A stretch of DNA of 64,000 bases from Bretschneidera sinensis (GCA_023935145.1 CM043702.1:62811001-62875000); one strand, 5' to 3'. Positions 46,723 to 58,260 are shown, counted from the stretch's first letter. Numbers and translations: made by a program. Notes: generated from the sequence alone by a model not told the origin.

Positions 46723-47213
46723 GATGGTCATGATGTTGTGGGGAAGTTTGTAGAATCTGATTTCTTCAAGAACATCAATGTGGGTACTGTGCTAGATGAA
46801 GGTATAAAATTGATTTTTTTTTTTTTTAAAAAAAAAGTTGGAGATTTAGGGTTAATAAATTGGGATTTAGGTTAGGCTCACTGAGTTTGGAAGAGGGAGG
46901 GAGAAGAGAGAATTAGGTTTTGTTGCTTTAATTAAGTAGGGTAATTTGGATAATTCTCATTCTCCGGTAATAATTAACCTTTTTTGTAAGGTTAAATTTA
47001 ATTAAAAGTTTCATAATTATACCTTTATTGTTACTTTATTAATCAAATATGAGATTTTCAATAAAATGTCAGTTCAAATTATCAAAAATTTTGAAAACTC
47101 TTAAATACCTTTAAAATGGCCTTAATTAAACATGTAATTTTTTATGCAAAGAAGCACCTGCTATACCTAAAAACCTAATACAAAAAATAATGCTAAATTA
47201 AATTAAAAAATTA

Positions 47214-47462
47214 GAAACAAAAATCTGCCTCACCGGTATTACCTTCAACCTCCAATCAAAATTCCTCTAGCACGTTTAATCCATTCTCTACACTACAACA
47301 AGACGAAATCCCTTCTCTTCATGATGACTCTATGCCAACAATCTTTAATCCCCTTGATCCCAATTCCGCTATGTCCCATTCGTTATCTTCTTCTTCAACT
47401 ATCGACAGTTCCCTCTGCAACTCAATCCTCAAGCATCACTTTTTGATGATTTTCACCTAAAA
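47214..47462 (+). pseudogene. Possible second captured coding piece (Ser-rich)
   Basis: An 80-codon open stretch without ATG start: SASPVLPSTSNQNSSSTFNP, LQQDEIPSLHDDSMPTIFNP, LDPNSAMSHSLSSSSTIDSS, ending TAA at about 47460. Composition differs from the surrounding AT-rich DNA and looks like a disordered part of a plant protein, but I recognise no family. Could be chance. Confidence 0.35.
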
Positions 47463-47595
47463 GCTCTTTTACCCGTCTTCTCAAAAGTCACCCATAAAGA
47501 TTAATATCACGGAAAATTCACAAATTAATTCAACATTTTCTTCACCCTCTGCCACCGCAGTGCACAATTACCAAAACCTTCCAACCCATTTTCTT

Positions 47596-48180
47596 GCTCG
47601 CCAAACACCCTTGTTACTTAACATTTTTTTAAACCAACACAATTAAATTTGAGAGAGGAAGGAGTAAAAAGTTCTGTTATTTTATTGCTCACTAAACACC
47701 TCTGTTACCTATAAAAATTTCTCAAACCAGCACAATCAAATTTGAGAAAGGAAGAAATGAAAATTTTTCTCTCATTTTCTTGCTCGCCAAATATCCCTAT
47801 TACCCATAAAAATTTCTCAAACCAACACAATCAAATTTGAGAGAGGAAAAAATAAAAATTTTTCTCTTATTTTCTTGCTCCCAAAATCCATGATACCCAT
47901 AAAAATTTCTCAAACCAGTATAATCAAATTTGAGAGGAAGAAATGAAAAATTTTCTTTCATTTTCTTGCTCGCCAAACACCCCTGTTACCCATAAAAATT
48001 TCTCAAATCAATTCAATCAAATTTGAGAGTGGAAGAAATAGAATTTTTTCTCTCATTTTCTTGCTGGCCAAACACTCCTATTACCCATAAAAATTTCTCA
48101 AACCAGCACAATCAAATTTGAGAGATGAAATAAAATTTTTTTTTTCATTTTTTGCTCGCCAAATACCCCTGTTACCCATT
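47596..48180 (+). repeat. Minisatellite, 6-7 copies of a 91/95-bp unit
   Basis: Units begin gctcgccaaacacc (or variants) at 47596, 47687, 47782, 47877, 47968, 48063 and 48154. Each contains gttacccataaaaatttctc, aatcaaatttgagag and tctcattttctt. Period alternates 91 and 95 bp. Inside the MULE, near its right end. Confidence 0.92.
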
Positions 48181-48495
48181 TTTTTCCATTAAAATTGAAG
48201 GAAAAACTGGTCAAGTTCCTGCTCAAAATAAAGATTCTCATCCTTTTCTCCGTTATTTCTTGTTGCCGTGGACTTCTCTCTGTGCCACTGCGAGCGGCCC
48301 GTGGAAGAGAGAGATGAGTCAATTGGCTCAATTTGGAGTATTGTATTTTCAATGAAAGATAGTGAGGTAAGAGAGAATAGGAATTAGGGTACCAACTTTA
48401 ATTTAAGGAATGACAAAAATCATGACAATTGCCCTACTTCGTTATGATTTAACGGATTCTGTGAGGTCAAAATTTTGACAGATATGCAACAATCA

Positions 48496-48632
48496 GTTTC
48501 AATACCACATGTATGTTTCGATAATTACCTCCTAAACTCATGTATGAAACTGTAATTAACCCTAAGTTTTAATACCGCAAGTATTTTTCTATAATTAACA
48601 CTTAGACTCAAGTATGAAATTATAATTATCTC
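48496..48632 (+). repeat. Right terminal inverted repeat of the MULE, tandemly doubled
   Basis: Inner copy 48496-48562 and outer copy 48566-48632, about 67 bp each (period 70), both inverted matches to 45440-45505. Only the outer copy is flanked by the target duplication. Confidence 0.75.
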
Positions 48633-48848
48633 TAAATATTGCTATCTATTTTCACTTTGTATTTAGCATAAATAAAACGAGGGAGAAAAAATAATTTTGA
48701 AATGATCGATATCAATATTGCCAGTACCACCAAACCTGATTGATATGACCGGTACAACTATCACCAAGAATGATATTATATGAGGGGTGTTCGGCACCGC
48801 TTAGCCTCCAAAACCGATGCAATTGTACGATACGATATTTATAACTCT

Positions 48849-49171
48849 AGTATTTAGGTCACTGTATCAAATCCTCCATTGGTTTTAAAATCCATCAATT
48901 GAGGGGGGTGTATCAAATTGCTCCCTATTAACATATTTTCATTCAAATTTCATCAGAAAAACATGTGTATATCTATTTCAAACAACATGAATAAATAAAA
49001 TAATATCACAATCATAGGATTGACCAATTGAAAGTGTACACTTACTTTTTTTTGTTGGGATTTGAATGAAAATATGATTGAAATGAGCAATTTCATTCAC
49101 TCATATAATGGAAGGTCTCAATTAATTGATTTTAAAACTAAAAAAAGATTTAATACAATGACTTAAATACT
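48849..49171. mobile_element. 323-bp inverted-repeat element (MITE-like)
   Basis: Left agtatttaggtcactgtatc and an inverted right arm of about 55 bp with scattered mismatches (ttttaaaatc, aattgag are shared). No clear target duplication, so the superfamily is unknown. Non-coding. Confidence 0.6.
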
Positions 49172-49369
49172 GGGGAAACAAACTATATGCCAAAAATCAA
49201 GTTAACAATATTTTTAGATAAAAATTATTAGGATAAGAGCAAGATGTTTTTCTTTTTTAAGTGTGTGTGTGTGATCAAAATTATCTTTCATTTAATTTAA
49301 GCACAAAGTTTTTTGGTTTCTTCTATTTTTTATCAATGAAAATACCTTTGAAAAGAAATGAAATTTGAT
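49172..49369. other. Short spacer with GT microsatellite
   Basis: gtgtgtgtgtgtg near 49261. Nothing else recognised. Confidence 0.5.
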
Positions 49370-49921
49370 ATGTGATGTAGTAGATAATTCTCTCTCCAAT
49401 AGGCTAGTGACACGTGGACAATCTTCCATCTAATAGCTTGATGACACGTGGATAACTCTCCCTCCAATGACCTGACGACGTGTGGCTACAATGATGATAG
49501 GCATGTAGTAGAGCAAATAATGAAGCCATAATCACTAACAAAATTCTCACACGTAAAAATGGAAGTGAGATTTCAGGGATTGCATTGTTCCTGAACATGT
49601 AACAGACTTCTCACATGCCAAAAAGGGAAGAGAGATTTCAGAGATCGTGTCGTCCTGAGCATGTAACGAACTTATTTCCTAAACTACTATAAAAAGGCCC
49701 AAGGTATGTAGATTTCATGATTCATTCATGATAAAACACTACTACCACTACAATCCTCTCCATTTTCCCTAAAGAAAACCTTGCACTAACAAAGGCATCG
49801 GAGGGTCCTTGGAGGTGCCACCCCTCTCTTCCTCTGGCGACTCTTTAGTTCATCGCTCTCTTTCTATGCATACCTCAGATTTTTAGATCTCCAGCTCAGC
49901 AGCAGAATTTTGGTATCAACA
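49370..49921 (+). repeat. 5' LTR of Tat-lineage gypsy element C (left edge approximate)
   Basis: Ends tatcaaca at 49921. Contains tgacacgtggacaa/tgacacgtggataa direct repeats (49408, 49441), actataaaaagg (TATA 49688) and a downstream region shared with the LTR scrap at 30362. The 3' LTR lies outside the window or is lost, so the start cannot be fixed. Confidence 0.7.
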
Positions 49922-49923
49922 GA

Positions 49924-49943
49924 TTAGCGCCGTCTGTGGGAAC
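49924..49943 (+). other. Primer binding site of gypsy C
   Basis: ttagcgccgtctgtgggaac, two bases after the LTR. The common Tat-lineage form has tggcgccgtctgtggg. Confidence 0.75.
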
Positions 49944-50012
49944 CCAATCTCTCACTGACCAGTAGAAGCAAAGAAATATAAGAACTCATCTGTTGTCATA
50001 CTGCCTAGAAAC

Positions 50013-51500
50013 ATGACCAAAAATACAAGCAAAGGAATCGCTGGAACCAACACCGTACACACACGAAACAGTACTCACGGCTAGCAGTCTGGCTCGAGGT
50101 TCCTTGTTGTGTCTGAACACATGAGCCTTGGTCGTGACCCACGAGCTTTTTCGAGAATGCAACATCCTCGTCAAGAGGAGATAGATCCTCCCGAAGATTT
50201 CAGAGGAGCTCACTCAGCGCATCCCGCCATTCCAATGATTCAAGCACAATTTCTAGAGCTTTCTAGTTTGGTAACGAACTTGGCCGCCAAAATCCGGGGA
50301 GGAGGTCGACAACCCTAAGCCTTGTTCCCTTACTGCGCTCCTAGGCAAACTAGCCCTCCTAATGATGGGCTTTTCGTCGATAGTCGTTCCGCTATGGAGT
50401 CTTCACCACCTCGCGCCAGTAGATCTAGAGGAGGCTCATCCTCCAAGAGCAACCTCGACTTAGACAAACGGATCGAGAAGATAGAAGAGAGAATCAACGA
50501 AGCCCTAAAAGGCTGGAATCATAACGTCTTAGATGAACTCAGCATCTAGGACCTACCATTCATGCAGGAAGTTCTCGAAGCTCTGCTCCTGCCAAATTTT
50601 TGGATGCCATAAACCAAGCCTTATGACGGCTCAACAGACCCCTTGGATCACCTACAACATTATAAGACCACCATGATGCTACATTGGCATTCCAATCCTG
50701 TCATGTGTCGAGTTTTTTCACTAACACTTGAAAAAGCTGTTGGTATGTGGTATTCTCAACTGAAGCTGGGAAGCATCGACACCTTCAAAGAACTTAGCTA
50801 TGCTTTTACTTCCCACTTCCTTAGCAACAAGGGACCCAAGATGACCTCAGAAAGTTTTTACAACATCATTCAACATCGAGAGGAAAGTTTTTGAGCTTAT
50901 ATCTCAAGGTTTAATGCTGCCGCATAGGAGATCCTTGACCTCGATCCCAATGTACAGATGTTGGCATTTAAAAATGGGTTGAGATTTAGAATTTCAGCTC
51001 CAAGCTCACCAGGCGACCGCCTAAAGACATAAACAAGATCTTGGCCCGAACAGAGAAATACATGCTAGCCGAAGACAATCAAGTTTTTCGAAGAAAAAAG
51101 GAAAGGGGAAATAGAGAAGAAGAGGAAAGACACAAGTGATCCTCGAGGTGGGACAACCAAAAAAACCCATCACGAGGGCGGATATAAGGCCATCACCAAT
51201 TTTAAAAGTTTTGCTCATCTCAATGTATCCAAGAGCAATGTCCTAATGCAGGTTCAGGACAGGTGATCCTTCGATGGTCCCCGAAGCCGTAGCTCCTTAG
51301 CAGAGATCAGAGCAAATTGTGCTGAATCCATAGAAACCATAGGCACGATACTAAGGAGTGCCCCACTCTAAAGCAGTAGATTGAGTCCCTCATCAACTGA
51401 GGGTAATTAAAGAAATTTATGGGATCATGGCGAGGGGGAACACCCAACCGATCTAGAAGGAGTCCGAGACTTATTTCAAGCCAAGACCAAGAGTGTCGAG
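50013..51500 (+). pseudogene. Gag of gypsy C
   Basis: ATG at 50013 (MTKNTSKGIAGTNTV). One frame carries on at least to 50894 with only point stops (50082, 50316, 50547 and others). Conserved Tat-type capsid block: KPYDGSTDPLDHLQHYKTTM, VMCRVFSLTLEKAVGMWYSQ, LKLGSIDTFKELSYAFTSHF, NIIQHREESF. After 50894 the residues ISRFNAAA and ILDLDPNVQMLAFKNGL continue, then the frame degrades. No clear zinc knuckle. Dead copy. Confidence 0.82.
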
Positions 51501-51739
51501 CTCCCAGAGTGAGTCCTAAACTAACCTGAAAGGAACTTGACCAGGGTAGCTAAGAAGTCATAGTCACTAGAATCATCAAAACAATATGGGGCGGGCCAGA
51601 CGCCAGAGGCAACTCCAGGCAAAATAGGAAAGCATATGTCAGGTTCATAGCTTCTGTAAGTGGATTTCACAAGCGAAGGAAGGAAGACCAGACAATCTCT
51701 TTCACGGATGATGATCTTGAAGGAGTATAGGCCCCACAT

Positions 51740-52140
51740 GATGATGCTGTGGTAGTTTCCCTCCTTATAGCCAACCATGACGTTAGACACATCTTGGTGG
51801 ATAACAGAAGCTCAGTGGATATCTTGTTCTACGATGCCTTCTAGAAAATGCAATTAAAAGATAATCAGTTGAAGCCAATCTCAACCCCGCTTTATTGTTT
51901 ATGAGGGGTTCCGATGTTTGCTGAAGGCAGTATAGTTCTCCTGGTTACTATAGGAGTAGCTCCATGGACTACCATAGTATAGACTACTTTCTTGGTAGTC
52001 AAGAGACCGTCCTCTTATAATGTAATCCTCGGTAGGCCCACCCTCAACGAGTTGATAGCGGCCGTATCCACCTACCACTTGAAAATGAAGTTCCCTATCG
52101 ATAGTGGGGTAGGTGAAGTTAAGGGAGACTAGCAGGTTTC
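51740..52140 (+). pseudogene. Protease of gypsy C
   Basis: [19 protein letters not shown] (about 51786-51842) is the active-site region with the usual Asn-Gly replaced by Asn-Arg. [20 protein letters not shown] follows near 52020. Several stops. Confidence 0.78.
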
Positions 52141-52429
52141 TAGGTCCTGTTATTTGAATTCTGTGAGGGAAGGGAAGAGAACTGAAACTTTACCCATTGA
52201 GATAGAAGACTTTAGAGATGATGTCAAAGCTCTATGTGGTCTGCTCGTGGAAGAATGGATAGTCGTTCTACTTAGCGAAGACATCTCTAGAATAATCCAG
52301 ATCGGTTCCAATATGCCCGAAAAATTCAAGGAGTCACTTCTCTCTCTCTTTCGGAGGAATCAAGACTTGTTTACATGGTTAACCTCATATATGCTACGGA
52401 TTGGCCTTGATGTCATCATGCACTAACTA

Positions 52430-53470
52430 AATGTGGACCCGGGCCACAAACCAATTATTTAAAATAAAAGATTGTTCACCTTAGAAAGGCAAGCTGTTAT
52501 TAAGACCAAAGTTGATAAACTCCTAGCTGTCGATTTCATTAAGGAGATGGATTATCCCGACTGGGTATCCAATGTGGTGATGGTTAGGAAACCTAATGGC
52601 AAATGGCAAATTTGTATTGATTTTATGAATATGAACAAAACCTATCTGAAATATAGTTTTATCCTACCGCGCATAGATCAACTGGTTGACGCCACCTTGG
52701 GGCATGAACTTTTAAGTTTTGTGGGTGCTTATTTGGGTTATAACTAGATCCTTATGAACTAGCTAGACCAGGAGAAAACAACCTTTGTCATTGACCGAGG
52801 GCTGTACTGTTACAAAGTTATTCTATTTGTGCTTAAAAACACCAGGACAACGTATCAGAGACTAGTAAACAAGAACTTTCATGAGCAGATCGGAAGAAAT
52901 ATGGAGGTTTGTGTCTATGACATGTTGGTCAAAAGAGTCAAAGATAAAGACCACAACTCCGACCTAGAGGAGGCATTCGAGATACTTCGGCATCACTGGA
53001 TGAAGTTGAACCTTGCGAAATACGCATTTGGAGTCACTTGAGGGAAGTTCCTCAGTTTTATGGTCACCCAAAGAGGAATAAAATATAACTCAGAGAAGAT
53101 TAAGGCTATCCTCGGTATGACCCCTTATCGGACGATAAAGGAAGTATAGAGGTTGATAGGACGTATAACGACACTCAATCGTTTCTTGTCGAAATCTACA
53201 GAGAAGTGTCTCCTTTTCTTTAGAGCCATTAGGAAGGCAAAAAACTTTATCTGGACTGAAGACTATCAAAGAGCTTTTGAAGAAAAGAAAGAGTATCTGA
53301 GTTCTCCCTCGCTTCTGACCAAGCCTATTGCAGGAGAGGAACTCTACCTATATTTGTCGGCTGGGTAAGAAGTGGTGGAATTTGTGTTTATTCGGGAAGA
53401 TATGGGTGTCCAGAAGCCTGTGTACTATGTTAGCAAAGTTTTTCACGATGGCGAATTATGGTAGCTCCTG
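52430..53470 (+). pseudogene. RT and RNase H start of gypsy C
   Basis: RQAVIKTKVDKLLAVDFIKE, WVSNVVMVRKPNGKWQICID, YSFILPRIDQLVDATLGHEL (52472-52740), then KTTFVIDRGLYCYKVI and NMEVCVYDMLVKRVKDKDHN, in which the catalytic YxDD is altered to Cys-Val-Tyr-Asp. The thumb and connection follow (LNLAKYAFGVT, RGIKYNSEKIKAILGM), then RAFEEKKEYLSSPSLLTKPI and KPVYYVSKVFHDGEL of RNase H. One main frame with stops at 52745, 53039, 53147 and 53366. Confidence 0.82.
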
Positions 53471-53749
53471 ATAGAGAAGATGGTGTATGCCTTCTTAATT
53501 ACAACACGTAAACTTTAGTCGTATTTGTAGGCACACACCATCGTCCTCTTGACAGATCAGCTGCTGAGACATGTGCTTCATAAGTTGAACATTTTGGAGA
53601 GAATGGTCAACTAGTCAATAAGCTCGGAGAGTTTGATATCCAGTACAACCCATGAAAAGCGATCAAGGCTCATGCTCTTACGGAATTCATTATAGAAACA
53701 ACACTCTAGGTAGATCCGAGCAAAGCACCAAAATCAGAGATAGCCGAAC

Positions 53750-54340
53750 AAATTCCGCAGTGGACTCTTCACATAGATGACTCCTCAAACAATACTAGGA
53801 GTGTAGCGGAGCTCATCCTTTGTAGTCAATAAGGGTTCACCATCAAATGTTCTTTAAGATTTGAGTTCAAAGCTTCCAAAAGTGAAGCAAAGTATGAGGC
53901 ATTACTCGCTTGAATGAAACTGGTAAAAACAATGACTATTGAAGTCCTATACAACGACTAGCAATTGGTGTTAAATCAGATGAATGACGAATTTGAAATC
54001 CGGGGCAAAAAGGCCACTCAGTATCTCAAGAAACCCAAAGAACTGGTTGCGACATTCAAAGTATTCCGGATAACTCAGGTTCTGCGAGTGGAGAACTCGA
54101 AGGCTAACGCTCTGGCCCGACTCGCCTCATCTTGGCATATCAAACTAACTCAAGCTGTCTACCTTGAAAGCCTTGCCAGTCCTAGCATTAATGAAGTATC
54201 TATACTACTGGTGATTGAAAAAGAGACATGGACAGATCCAGTTCTCCAATATTTACGTGATGGTCGACTCATTGAACAGAAGAGTGAAGCCAAAAAACTT
54301 ATCTCCCGTGCTTTTCGGTACGTAGTCATGGATGGATAGT
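53750..54340 (+). pseudogene. Second (archaeal-type) RNase H and linker of gypsy C
   Basis: WTLHIDDSSNNTRSVAELIL (first Asp), SLRFEFKASKSEAKYEALLA (Glu changed region), NDxQLVLNQMNDEFEIRGKK and VLRVENSKANALARLASSWH are the hallmarks of the extra RNase H domain carried by Tat-lineage elements. Open from 53965 to 54339, with a frame change relative to RT. Confidence 0.78.
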
Positions 54341-54349
54341 TTTACAAAA

Positions 54350-55186
54350 AAGGCATCACAGCGCCTTATCTAAGCTGTCTTAGGCATATCGAAGCCGATT
54401 ATGTTCTTCGGGAAGTTCACGAAGGAATATATGGGAATCACTTGGGAAGTCATTCGTTGGCCTTTAAAGTGCTTCGCCAAGGATACTACTAGCCCAAAAT
54501 GCAAAGAGATACTACAAAGTTGGTTAAGAAGTGTAAAAATTGTCAACATTACTCCTCTATACCCCACAGGCAGGAAAATCCTCTTACCTCAATCGCCAGC
54601 CCACTTCCCTTTGCCATGTGGGGAATGGACCTCGTTGGCCCTTTCATTGGAGCGCCCAGCTAGAAAAAACATCTTATTGTGGCAATAGATTATTTCACTA
54701 AGTGAGTAGAAGCAAAACCACTCACTAGTATAACAGATCACCAAGCACGAGCTTTTGTGTGACAGTCCATACTGTGTCGGTTTAGCATACCTCGGATATT
54801 GGGAACTGATAACGACAAGCAGTTTGATAGTACTCGGTTTAAGGCATTCTGCCAAGAGATTTGTATCGAGCATCGATTCTCTTCCGTAGGATATCCACAA
54901 GCTAATGGGCAAGTTGAAGTAATTAACAGAACACTCTTGTAGGGTATGAAGAGAAGATTAGATGAGGCTGACAAGTAATGGATCGATCATCTTCCAATGC
55001 ACTTTAGGCCTATCGAACCACTACTCGGACCCCCATAGGAGAAAAAGATTTCTTCATGGCATATGGATCCGAAACGGTCATCCCTTTGGAGATCGGAGTG
55101 CCCTCGTTATGAGTACAAAACTTCGAGCTAGCTAACAACAAAGAAGCCTTGCGGATGAACGCTAATCTTATTGACGAATCTCGGGA
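54350..55186 (+). pseudogene. Integrase of gypsy C, part 1
   Basis: HHCC domain (REVHEGIYGNHLGSHSLAFK, then KKCKNCQHYSSIPHR) and catalytic core: Asp in MWGMDLVGPFIG, Asp in GTDNDKQFDSTRFKAF, Glu in YPQANGQVEVINRTLL. Multiple TAG and TGA stops and frame changes. Cut at cggga (55182-55186) by copia D. Confidence 0.8.
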
Positions 55187-56163
55187 TGTTGGAAATCACC
55201 TTGACAAGATGCCCAGGTGGTCATCTTCCAAAACACCCAAGTCTAGAATGACTTGTAGAAAGAATTTCAGCAATCAAACATAAGAACAGAAAATCAAAGA
55301 AAGAAAGATGACAAGTAATTTTTTATCGAGGTTCGGCAATGTGCCTACGTCCTTGTGAGTTCCTCCGAACTCTCTGCACTAAATCAATGGTTCTTTACAA
55401 TTCAGCAACCCTCTTCAAGAAACCTCAAGTTCTTGAAAGGACCAAGAAGAGAACGAGAAAGTGATAGACCTATTACAATGCTTCTTATCAATTCTCTACT
55501 ACCTTCTCTTCTTCATAACTAGCCTCTCTACAATGAGTCCCTCTTGTATGTCTGTGTCTTTGCACTCTCACACAATTTTCTCATTAACACACATGTCTCA
55601 CAAGTTACATCATCACATTCTTGTGTCTTCTTTGTTTTTGTTGTTGAGATTGAACCTAGGTGACCCTTTATATAGTGCACCAACTTCTTGTCCAATCTTG
55701 TGTGTCATTCTCCACCCTTAGATCTTGATGACCACTTAACCATGGCCATCCATCAATCCTAAGTGGTGCTGTGCATTTTAACCTTGCATTCACGCACCTA
55801 AGAGAAGGCTAAAACATGCTTTCCATGCGTGCCGGCCAAAGCTACAGCGCCGTGCTGCAGCTTTGAGTTTCTGTCCCTTGTGCCATTTTTGCCAGGTTCC
55901 AGTGTTGCAGTGCAGCGCTGCAGCTTGGAGTTGCTGTCCCCTTCACACAACACCCTTCTACTTGTGTGCAGAAGTGCGCACACTAGTGCGCATGGCCTTC
56001 CCTTGCTCCAAAATGAAGCACACACATGTGTGCAGCCTTCGAACTTGCTGAACTTTGATCTTACACCTTTGGTTTAGACTTTAACCATCTTTGAACCATA
56101 CTTGGACCTATTCAAACCTTAACCATGTTTGAACCATGTTTAAACCTTAGACAAATACCAACA
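55187..56163 (-). repeat. 3' LTR of copia D
   Basis: 977 bp, TG...CA. On the plus strand it starts tgttggaaatcaccttgac and ends ccaaca. ORFs read through it are LTR sequence, not genes. Confidence 0.92.
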
Positions 56164-56243
56164 ATCTCTACCTTTGTCTAAGTGTTTAAACTTGAAACAT
56201 TGTGTAGAGACCTTCAGGATCCAAACTCATCTTAAGTCATCAA

Positions 56244-58260
56244 TCAACCGACTCCAATCCTAAGAAGTCCAAGGCAATGATTGGGCTTTCTTAGAGGTAG
56301 AACCTTAGTACCCAAATCTGCAGGACTTTCCTCCGTGGTCTTCTTGTTAACATGAATGCATCCTTTCGTACCATTTTTCAGAATATAATGATACCAAACA
56401 TCGATATGCTTCATCCTCTCATGGAACACCGGATTCCACCATAAGTGCCCCGCACTTTAGCTATCCGAAGACACCACAACCTACTCTTTTAGGACCTCCC
56501 ACTCATCCAACAACCCTTTGCACCCCATAGCCTCCTTTATGGCTTCCATAGCCGCTATGTATTCTGCCCCGCTTGTTATGAGTGCTACCATTGGCTGCCA
56601 CTGAGCCTTCCAATACCTCAGTAACCACTTCATCCTAAGCCAATGCTTCTTTCCGGGATTACTCACAAATTTGCTGAGAACACCCATTGCCCAAGAAACC
56701 CTCAACCGGTTTCTCTCCTTTTCTTGGATTATACACATCCCAAGGATCTTTTGTGTAAGGCTGAGATCTTTCCTCTCGAACTCCTCACTGAGTTGAGATG
56801 TAAACCTTTCCATCCTCTTCCTGCTGTTCCAAACCAATAGCCCATTAGTGACATAGGTGAGGATACTCACCATCTTCTCCACCTTGTGTCCAGGTGAGAA
56901 AGTTTTTGTGAAACCTATGTCTTCTCTTCTTGTGAACCCATTCGCCACCAGCCTAGCCTTGTTCCGGACTTTATCTCCTGGAGGGTACCTTTCTTTGACA
57001 TTGTAAGTCCACTTACAATCCATAACTCTCTGATTTCCTGAAATGTGCACCAATTCCCAGAAGTTGTTCTTCCTCAGAGAATCCATTTCTTCCTCCATAG
57101 CTAGCTTCGATCTTAGCGAATCCTTACATCCCATGTAAGTCTCTTGTTCACTCATCCCTCCTTTTGTCCAAAGAGTTACTACATCGGCAGCATCCATAAA
57201 CCCATATCTTGAAGGTGGTCCGACCAGCCTTCTTTCTCGGTCTCTTGTGAGCTGATAGTCCTTCCGACTTGCTGCATCAACCTCTTCTAGTTTAGCCTCC
57301 TCTTGACTGCCCTGAGCATGGCTTTTATCCAAGGGCTCTACCTGGTCCGAACCCTCCTGCCTTCCTTGCTCTACCTGAACTGAATCTTCCTTGATGCTAT
57401 ACTCCACAAGAACCAAACTAGTTTGCTCACTAGCCCCTGCAGGGTTAGTTTTCTCCAAGTCGGGAAATAACAATTTATTAAAATTAACATCCCTACTTAT
57501 AATAAGTTTCAATCCTTCTTTCTCTAAGGACCACAACCTATACCCCTTAGCCCCTTCCCCATATCCTAGAAACACACACTTTCTAGATCCTGGGCTAAGT
57601 CTATCATCCTTTTGTTGTTCATACGCAGCACACCCAAAAGTCCTAAGGTTGTCCAACTCGGGGGGTTTTCCACTCCACATCTCTTCGGGAGTCTTTTGAT
57701 ACACAATCCTAGAGGGTAATCTATTTATCAAGTATGCATCAGTAGCCATAGCTTCCCCCCAACAACATTTGGGTAATCCGGATCCATTTAACATGCACCT
57801 AACCTTTTCCATAAGGGTCTTATTCATCCACTCAACAACTCCACTTTGCTGAGGGGTTTCCATAACCGTCCTATGTCTTAGAATCCCATTTAACCTACAG
57901 AATTGATCAAGTTCTTGGTTAAAAATTTCTAAGACATTATCGGTTTTTATCCTCTTAACTACTCTACCCATTTGAGTCTCAACCAGTCCTTTCCACACCA
58001 CTAACTTATTCAAGGCATCCGATTTATTTCTAACCAAATAAACCCACACTCTTCTTGAATAATCATCAATTAATGACAGAAAGTAAAAGTTACCTCCCTG
58101 TGTTGGTGTCCTTGTTGGTCCCCAAAGGTCCACATGAATGTAGTCAAGAATGCCCTTAGACTTGTGCACTCCGGTGTTGAAGCTGACCCGATGTTGCTTC
58201 TCAAGAACACAACACTAGCAGAAATCAAGTTCCTCTACTTTGTCTCCACCAAGTAGGCCA
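56244..58260 (-). pseudogene. Copia D pol: integrase fused to a deleted RT/RNase H
   Basis: Open from 58169 to 56481 on the minus strand (562 codons); the apparent first Met is GTG. Integrase core: DYIHVDLWGPTRTPTQGG (first Asp), RIKTDNVLEIF (second Asp), TPQQSGVVEWMNKTLMEKVR (Glu). The RT then begins (NNFWELVHISGNQRVMDCKW, KARLVANGFTRREDIGFTKT) but jumps from VEKMVSILTYV to TNGLLVWNSRKRMERF. The palm motifs with YVDD, normally about 150 residues, are missing. Two more shortcuts follow: RVSWAMGVLSKFVSNPGKKH and LRYWKAQWQPMVALITSGAE, the latter skipping the first half of RNase H. The end (to about 56244) has one stop. RNase H and RT cannot function. Confidence 0.88.

Larger units (their letters stand above)
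45440..48632. mobile_element. Mutator-like element carrying host gene pieces (Pack-MULE candidate)
   Basis: The left end gggataaacacaatttcata matches, inverted, the right end (outer copy 48566-48632): both read g-g/a-gata..., atttcatacttgagt, then attxxag/caaaaaTA, then gxgxtattaaaa. A 9-bp target duplication is seen as taaatatta (45431-45439) and taaatattg (48633-48641), one mismatch. The right inverted repeat is tandemly duplicated (inner copy 48496-48562). There is no transposase. The interior carries a trihelix gene fragment on the minus strand, a possible second coding piece and a minisatellite. Confidence 0.75.

Noticed and set aside
46414..46875. 153-codon plus-strand ORF
   Set aside because: It is the antisense shadow of the trihelix fragment, whose minus-strand reading has recognisable domains.
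47596..48180. CRISPR-like array
   Set aside because: Units are adjacent 91/95-bp copies without unique spacers, in a plant nucleus. It is a minisatellite.
55829..56077. ORFs inside the copia D and E LTRs
   Set aside because: Repeated only because the LTR is repeated; they overlap promoter and terminator sequence.
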